Shown in pieces: positions 57,745-64,000 of a stretch of DNA of 64,000 nucleotides. The notes below the pieces were generated by a model that searched no databases, was not told the origin of the DNA, and saw only the letters and a list, made by a program, of their open reading frames with translations. This stretch comes from Parvularcula sp964219355 (GTDB taxonomy: Bacteria; Pseudomonadota; Alphaproteobacteria; Caulobacterales; Parvularculaceae). Both the position numbers and the translations under genes were made by a program. The number at the start of each line of letters is the position of its first letter. The stretch's first letter is position 1. The DNA lies in contig CAXPOZ010000006.1 of the NCBI GenBank assembly GCA_964219355.1, positions 62,001-126,000 of the forward strand. Direction: 5' to 3'.

Positions 57745-58956
57745 ATGCCCGCACGGCTCCTGACACACTGCAGACTGGCGACAATGACGCCGGGCGGGGC
57801 ACCATACGGCCTGGTGGAGGATGCAGCGATCGCGATTGATAACGGGCGAATCGCCTGGGTGGGCGCAGCGTCCGATTTACCCTCGCAGTATACAGAGCTT
57901 CCAGAAGAGCAGCTGGGCGGACGTCTCGTCACCCCAGCGCTGATCGATTGTCATACACATCTCGTTCATGGCGGCGACCGTGCGCGGGAATTCGAGATGC
58001 GCCTTAACGGGGTGAGCTATGAAGAGATCGCCCGCGCCGGTGGCGGCATAAACTCCACGGTCGTCTCGACACGCGCGGCAAGCGAGCAGGAACTGATCGA
58101 TATGGCGCTCATCCGCCTCGACAGCCTGATCGCGGATGGTGTCGCTGTCGTTGAAATAAAATCAGGCTACGGTCTTACCGTAGACGATGAACTCCGCATG
58201 CTGCGCGTTGCGCGGCGGCTCGGCGAGTTGCGGCCTGTCAAGGTTGTCACCACCTGGCTCGCTGCGCATGCCGTACCGAAAGATTTTAATGGCGAGGCTG
58301 ACCAATATATCAACGACGTTGTGATCGCCGGGCTGGAACGAGCGGCAGCAGAGGGCCTTGTCGATGCCGTCGACGGCTATTGTGAGAATATCGCGTTTTC
58401 GCCTGCGCAGATTGAACGGGTCTTTCAAAAAGCACGAGAGCTCGGCCTGCCGGTGAAACTCCACGCCGAGCAGCTTTCCGACCAGAAAGGCGCGGTGCTC
58501 GCCGCAAGCTTTGGCGCGCTTTCGGCGGATCATCTAGAACATCTTGCGCCCGAGGACGCAGGCGCGCTCGGCGCTGCGGGTTCTGTCGCGGTCCTGCTTC
58601 CCGGCGCTTTTTACGCGCTACGGGAGACGAAGCTGCCGCCCATTGAGGCACTGCGTAGCGCCGGCGTTCCGATGGCCGTGGCAACCGACTGCAATCCCGG
58701 CACCTCGCCATTGTCATCCCTTCTCGTTGCCATGAACATGGCCTGCGTGCTTTTTCGTCTGACGCCTGAAGAAGCACTTACGGGGACAACCAGCGCAGCC
58801 GCCAAGGCGCTCGGACTTTCAGGTGAGTACGGAACAATCGAGTCCGATGCCCGTGCGGAACTTGCGGTCTGGAACGTCAAACACCCGGCGGAGCTGAGCT
58901 ATCGTATCGGGCGCCCCCCTCTTGAACGGCGGATCTCAGCCATGGAGACAGCATGA
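57745..58956 (+). CDS. hutI: Imidazolonepropionase HutI
   Basis: This 403-residue metal-dependent amidohydrolase opens 4-imidazolone-5-propionate to N-formimidoylglutamate. Motifs are the Zn site DCHTHLVHGGDRAREFEMRL, VEIKSGYGL, AHAVPKDF, LHAEQLSD, SADHLEH and ATDCNPGTSP. The ATG at 57745 (MPARLLTHCRLATM) matches the family N-terminus; the longer frame to 57529 is antisense to hutF. The ribosome site is weak. hutH starts in the ATGA overlap at its stop. Confidence 0.96.
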   Translation: MPARLLTHCRLATMTPGGAPYGLVEDAAIAIDNGRIAWVGAASDLPSQYTELPEEQLGGRLVTPALIDCHTHLVHGGDRAREFEMRLNGVSYEEIARAGGGINSTVVSTRAASEQELIDMALIRLDSLIADGVAVVEIKSGYGLTVDDELRMLRVARRLGELRPVKVVTTWLAAHAVPKDFNGEADQYINDVVIAGLERAAAEGLVDAVDGYCENIAFSPAQIERVFQKARELGLPVKLHAEQLSDQKGAVLAASFGALSADHLEHLAPEDAGALGAAGSVAVLLPGAFYALRETKLPPIEALRSAGVPMAVATDCNPGTSPLSSLLVAMNMACVLFRLTPEEALTGTTSAAAKALGLSGEYGTIESDARAELAVWNVKHPAELSYRIGRPPLERRISAMETA

Positions 58957-60494
58957 GCATTGTCCTCAAACCCGGACAGGCAACTCTGACGCTGCTGGAG
59001 CGGATCTATCGCGGTGAAGAGGCTTTTCACCTCGACCGTACCGCGCGCGCCGGCGTCGATCAGTCAGCGGAGAAAATTGCGCAGGCCGTCAGAGGCTCAG
59101 CCCCAATCTATGGCGTCAATACAGGCTTTGGGAAGCTGGCATCGGTCCGCATCGAGACCGCACATATCGAGCAGCTTCAGCGCAACCTCATTCTCTCCCA
59201 TTGCGCCGGCACGGGCGCGCCACTTCCGGCGGCGATCACGCGCCTGATCATGGCCTTGAAGCTCTTGTCACTCGGGCGCGGCGCGTCCGGCGTGCGATGG
59301 GAACTCATCGAGCAGATCGAAAATTACATCGCAGCCGGAGTACTGCCGGTCATCCCGTCGCAAGGTTCGGTCGGCGCCTCCGGTGACCTTGCGCCACTCG
59401 CCCATATGACTGCGGCGCTAATCGGTGAGGGCGAGGTCGCCTTCCGGGGCGCGACGATGCAAACGGCGGATGCCCTATCCATGGCGGGACTTTCTCCGTT
59501 GCCGCTGGGGCCCAAGGAAGGCCTTGCCATGATCAATGGTACGCAGGTGTCGACGGCCCTGGCGCTTGCAGGGCTCTTCGACGCCTGGCGGCTGGCGGTA
59601 GGCAGCCTTACGACCTGCGCACTGTCCGTAGACGCTGCAATGGGAACAGCTGCACCTTTCCGTGAGGAGATCCACCTCCTGCGCGGCCACCCCGGCCAGA
59701 TCGATGCAGCGCGCCGTCTGCGCGAACTCCTGTCGGGGTCCGGTATCAACGCCAGCCACATCGATGGTGACGAGCGCGTCCAGGACCCTTACTGCCTGCG
59801 CTGCCAGCCGCAGGTCGCCGGCGCCTGCATCGATCTTATGCGCCGGGCCGGGGCATCCCTTCTCATCGAAGCCAATGCCGTGACCGATAACCCGCTCGTG
59901 CTGCCGGACGGCGACATCGTTTCGGGCGGCAATTTTCACGCGGAGCCCGTGGCCTTCGCTGCCGACGAGATCGCCATCGCAATCGCCGAAACGGGCGCGA
60001 TTTCGCAGCGGCGCATTGCTCTGCTTGTCGATCCGGCCCTGAGCTATGGCCTGCCGGCATTTCTGACGCCCGCGCCCGGACTGAATTCCGGCCTGATGAT
60101 CGCAGAGGTCACCTCCGCGGCGCTGATGAGCGAGAACAAGGCGCTCGCCAATCCGCGTTCGGTCGATTCCACACCGACCTCGGCCAATCAGGAAGACCAT
60201 GTCTCGATGGCATGTCACGGCGCGCGGCGGCTTGAGGAGATGAATAACAATCTCGCCGGTATCATCGCGGTTGAGGCGATGGCCGGCGCGCAAGGGATCG
60301 ATCTGCGCACCCCCCTCAAGACAAGCGAGAAGCTGTCAGGCGTCATCGAAGAAATTCGTAACGTGTGCCCTCCGCTTACGGATGACAGAATCCTCTCCGG
60401 TGACATTGAGGCTCTGAAGACTGTTGCGTTATCGACGACGCGACTGGCCGATATCGACGGCGTCGCGCCCGTGATGCTGGAGCCCACGCCGTGA
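58953..60494 (+). CDS. hutH: Histidine ammonia-lyase HutH
   Basis: This 513-residue protein is the usual length of HAL. The MIO prosthetic group forms from A142-S143-G144 in GSVGASGDLAPLAHM. YGVNTGFGKL (with the catalytic Tyr), MINGTQVSTALAL, QDPYCLRCQPQVAGA, TDNPLV and SANQEDHVSMA are family blocks. It releases ammonia from L-histidine to give trans-urocanate, the inducer of HutC-type repressors. It is coupled to hutI and hutG by ATGA and GTGA overlaps. Confidence 0.97.
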   Translation: MSIVLKPGQATLTLLERIYRGEEAFHLDRTARAGVDQSAEKIAQAVRGSAPIYGVNTGFGKLASVRIETAHIEQLQRNLILSHCAGTGAPLPAAITRLIMALKLLSLGRGASGVRWELIEQIENYIAAGVLPVIPSQGSVGASGDLAPLAHMTAALIGEGEVAFRGATMQTADALSMAGLSPLPLGPKEGLAMINGTQVSTALALAGLFDAWRLAVGSLTTCALSVDAAMGTAAPFREEIHLLRGHPGQIDAARRLRELLSGSGINASHIDGDERVQDPYCLRCQPQVAGACIDLMRRAGASLLIEANAVTDNPLVLPDGDIVSGGNFHAEPVAFAADEIAIAIAETGAISQRRIALLVDPALSYGLPAFLTPAPGLNSGLMIAEVTSAALMSENKALANPRSVDSTPTSANQEDHVSMACHGARRLEEMNNNLAGIIAVEAMAGAQGIDLRTPLKTSEKLSGVIEEIRNVCPPLTDDRILSGDIEALKTVALSTTRLADIDGVAPVMLEPTP

Positions 60495-61293
60495 CCCCGA
60501 TAACTGTTCACGAAGGCACAGCAGCTGTCATCCTCGCCCAGCCGCATTCTGGGACATACGTTCCCGGAGAGATCGAAGCGCGTCTGAACGCCCGCGGCCG
60601 CGTACTTCTTGACACAGACTGGCATGTCGATCGGCTCTATGAAGACCTCCTTCCAGAGGCCAGCGTGGTCCGGGCGAATTTTCATCGCTATGTCATCGAC
60701 GCCAATCGCGACCCTTCAGGCGCGAGCCTCTATCCCGGCCAGAACACGACCGGCCTCGTCCCTCTCGTCACGTTTGACGAACAGCCAATCTGGGCGGAAC
60801 CGCCTACAGATGAAGAGATTGAGGCGCGGCGCAGGGACTATCATTCCGTCTATCATGCTGCGCTGTCGCGGGAGATCGAAAGGGTGAAGGCCCGCCACGG
60901 CGTCGCCGTCCTTTATGACTGCCATTCGATCAGGTCCCGGTTGCCATTCCTTTTCGAGGATGAGTTGCCCGACCTCAATATCGGCACGAATAATGGCGAG
61001 ACCTGCGCACGCGCCATGGAGATTGCTGCCACTGATATTTGTGCGCAGTCGGATTTTTCTCATGTTCTCAATGGCCGTTTCCGGGGCGGCTGGACAACGC
61101 GTCATTATGGAAAGCCCCTAACGGGCGTCCATGCGATCCAGATGGAGATCGCCCAGCACTGCTATCTTGAAACCGAAGCGCCGCCCTTCGCCTATGACGA
61201 GGGCAAGACGGATGAATTGCGCAAGACGCTCAGGCAGATACTCGAACGCATCAATGCACTGGCGCTCAGCGGAGAACTCGAAGGAGACGGATC

Positions 61294-61297
<4 letters not shown>
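60491..61297 (+). CDS. hutG: N-formylglutamate amidohydrolase HutG
   Basis: This 268-residue protein of the N-formylglutamate deformylase family (PF05013 type) has ILAQPHSGTYVP (HSG metal site), DTDWHVDRLY, NFHRYVIDANRDPSG, LYDCHSIRSRLPFLF and FRGGWTTRHYGKP. It hydrolyses N-formylglutamate to glutamate and formate, which completes the HutF branch. It starts at GTG overlapping the hutH stop and overlaps hutU by GTGA. Confidence 0.95.
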
Positions 61298-62961
<1,664 letters not shown>

Positions 62962-62985
62962 TCTGACGAAGATCGCGACTACGGC

Positions 62986-63002
62986 GCGGCCGATCAGGCC
63001 GC
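62986..63002 (+). terminator. Hairpin after hutU
   Basis: Perfect 6-bp GC stem with a 5-nt loop, 24 bp after the stop. No T-tract follows, so it may only protect the 3' end. Confidence 0.4.
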
Positions 63003-63048
63003 TCCCGTGGAGGCAACGGACAAAGCGAAATTGGCCGTAACGAAGAGA

Positions 63049-63093
63049 TGGCGCACCCGAGAGGATTCGAACCTCTGGCCTCTGCCTTCGGAG
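63049..63093 (-). tRNA. 3' fragment of tRNA-Arg(CCG), element attachment site
   Basis: The minus strand carries anticodon loop CTCCGAA, then GGC, an intact T arm AGAGG-TTCGAAT-CCTCT, acceptor strand CGGGTGC, discriminator G and encoded CCA. The 5' half (acceptor GCGCCCG, D arm) is absent: the bases upstream instead contain an unrelated CCTATC/GATAGG repeat. It is therefore a 45-bp tRNA remnant starting in the anticodon loop, as expected for the attachment core of a tyrosine integrase. An integrase gene starts 178 bp away. The intact tRNA should lie at the far end of the element, outside the window. Confidence 0.8.
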
Positions 63094-63271
63094 CTGGTCT
63101 AAGGGCCTATCCGAATTGCACGATAGGGCACGCCAGAGCACGATAACCACCTGAAAATTATTGATTTTCAGAATCCGCTCTCCGAAGTCTCTATCCGAGA
63201 ATACGCCTTGATTTCCGCCCGCGTGCTTGCGTGGTGCTTACTCGAAATCGGGGCTTCCGAGGGACGGGAGC

Positions 63272-64000
63272 ATGACCAAACTGACCAAACGGTTCGTAGA
63301 GACCGCCGAGCCGCAGAGCAAAGGTCACGTCATCTGGGATGACGAACTGCCGGGCTTCGGTCTTCGTGTCTATCCCTCGGGCAAGCGCAGCTACATCGTC
63401 CAGTACCGCTCTCGTGGCCGTTCACGTCGCTACACGATTGGCCTTCATGGCGCCTGGACGCCCGAGACCGCGCGCCGCGAAGCCAAGGCCCTGCTCGGAC
63501 ATGTCGCGCATGGCGGCGATCCTGCTGAAGAACGCGAGGAAGATCGCAAGGCGCTGACCATCAAGCAGCTCTGCGAGCAGTATATCGCCGACATGGAAGC
63601 TGGCCTCATCCTGGGAAAAGGCGGCCGGCCAAAGAAGGACACCACCATCGCCACCGATGTCGGCCGTATCCGCAGGCACATCATTCCTCTTCTCGGGGCA
63701 CGACGTGTGCGGGACATCACCAAGCCGGACATGAACAATCTGATGAAGGACATCATTGCCGGCAAGACGCGCGTGACCGTGAAGACCGAAAAGCTCCGCG
63801 GCAAGGCCATCGTCCGCGGCGGCCGCGGAACCGCGATCCGAACGATGGGTCTGCTTGGCGGCATCTTCTCATACGCAGTCGAGGCTGGGGTGATCGAGCA
63901 CAATCCCACGCATGGCCTCCGCAAACCGAAATATCAGGTCCGCGACCGCCGGCTCAGCGAAGCCGAGTATCGGGTTCTAGGCAGCATTCTCAGGGAGGCG
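63272..64000 (+). CDS. Phage/island tyrosine integrase, DUF4102 type (partial)
   Basis: The frame is open from the ATG at 63272 to the window end (243 residues seen). The N-terminus MTKLTKRFVETAEPQSKGHVIWDDELPGFGLRVYPSGKRSYIVQYR is the arm-binding DUF4102 domain of P4-like/island integrases. The SAM-like core-binding domain is ITKPDMNNLMKDI ... TAIRTMGLLGGIFSYAVEAGVIEHNPTHGLRKPKYQ. The catalytic domain begins at RRLSEAEYRVLG and is cut. It probably recombines at the tRNA-Arg remnant at 63049. GGGACGGGAG lies just upstream of the ATG. Confidence 0.92.
   Translation, partial: MTKLTKRFVETAEPQSKGHVIWDDELPGFGLRVYPSGKRSYIVQYRSRGRSRRYTIGLHGAWTPETARREAKALLGHVAHGGDPAEEREEDRKALTIKQLCEQYIADMEAGLILGKGGRPKKDTTIATDVGRIRRHIIPLLGARRVRDITKPDMNNLMKDIIAGKTRVTVKTEKLRGKAIVRGGRGTAIRTMGLLGGIFSYAVEAGVIEHNPTHGLRKPKYQVRDRRLSEAEYRVLGSILREA

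Noticed and set aside
63049..63140. Intact tRNA-Arg gene
   Set aside because: The 5' acceptor strand and D arm cannot be found; only the 3' part folds.

Overview
The window looks like a chromosomal segment of a marine-type alphaproteobacterium, probably related to Hyphomonadaceae, Parvularculaceae or Caulobacterales. The evidence is a complete PhyR-NepR-EcfG general stress response locus, which is confined to Alphaproteobacteria, together with TonB-dependent receptors, a HutF-type histidine pathway and moderately high GC. The genus cannot be fixed from the sequence alone. Genes are densely packed, and many start-stop overlaps of the ATGA or GTGA type mark operons.

Layout. 0-2 kb: a truncated DHA2-type MFS exporter divergent from a 3-hydroxyacyl-CoA dehydrogenase. 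2-10.4 kb: a signalling block with a LuxR-type HTH protein, a MarR regulator, an orphan receiver, a soluble kinase with six tandem PAS units, and a hybrid kinase whose N-terminus is a glucokinase-fold domain with degenerate phosphate loops and intact sugar-site residues (a probable cytosolic hexose sensor). 10.4-12.9 kb: modABC molybdate transporter. 13-27.8 kb: a catabolic and uptake regulon (SDR, TetR, acyl-CoA ligase, two paralogous carboxylesterases, TonB receptor, DUF3604-PpiC-HupE module, MFS importer) tied together by three copies of one 20-bp operator. 27.8-37.3 kb: a tandem-TetR regulator facing a five-gene operon of TonB receptor, alpha/beta hydrolase, SLC13/DASS dicarboxylate transporter, M14 carboxypeptidase-like protein and an aspartase/fumarase-superfamily lyase with an apparent signal sequence.

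37.4-45.4 kb is a general stress response island. It holds phyR, nepR, ecfG and a HisKA_2 sensor kinase, surrounded by small envelope and stress genes (DUF1328, lipid kinase, phosphoesterase, DUF883/ElaB-like, holin-like, entericidin, Dps, EF-hand protein). I read GGAAC-N16/17-CGTT-like EcfG promoters before most of them. One perfect EcfG promoter drives no ORF. It precedes an approximately 85-nt stretch that ends in a strong terminator and carries repeated CTGCCC motifs, so it is a candidate stress-induced small RNA.

45.4-55.5 kb: a PKMT-like methyltransferase divergent from a 2745-residue RTX protein. That protein combines tandem Hcp-like (type VI tube) domains, cadherin/VCBS repeats, three phage tail-collar domains inserted inside one VCBS domain, and about 30 RTX nonapeptides. 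55.6-63 kb: the hut locus (hutC-hutF divergent from hutI-H-G-U) around a perfect 22-bp palindrome that fits a HutC operator. 63-64 kb: the 3' part of a tRNA-Arg gene next to a tyrosine integrase, which marks one end of an integrated element that continues beyond the window.
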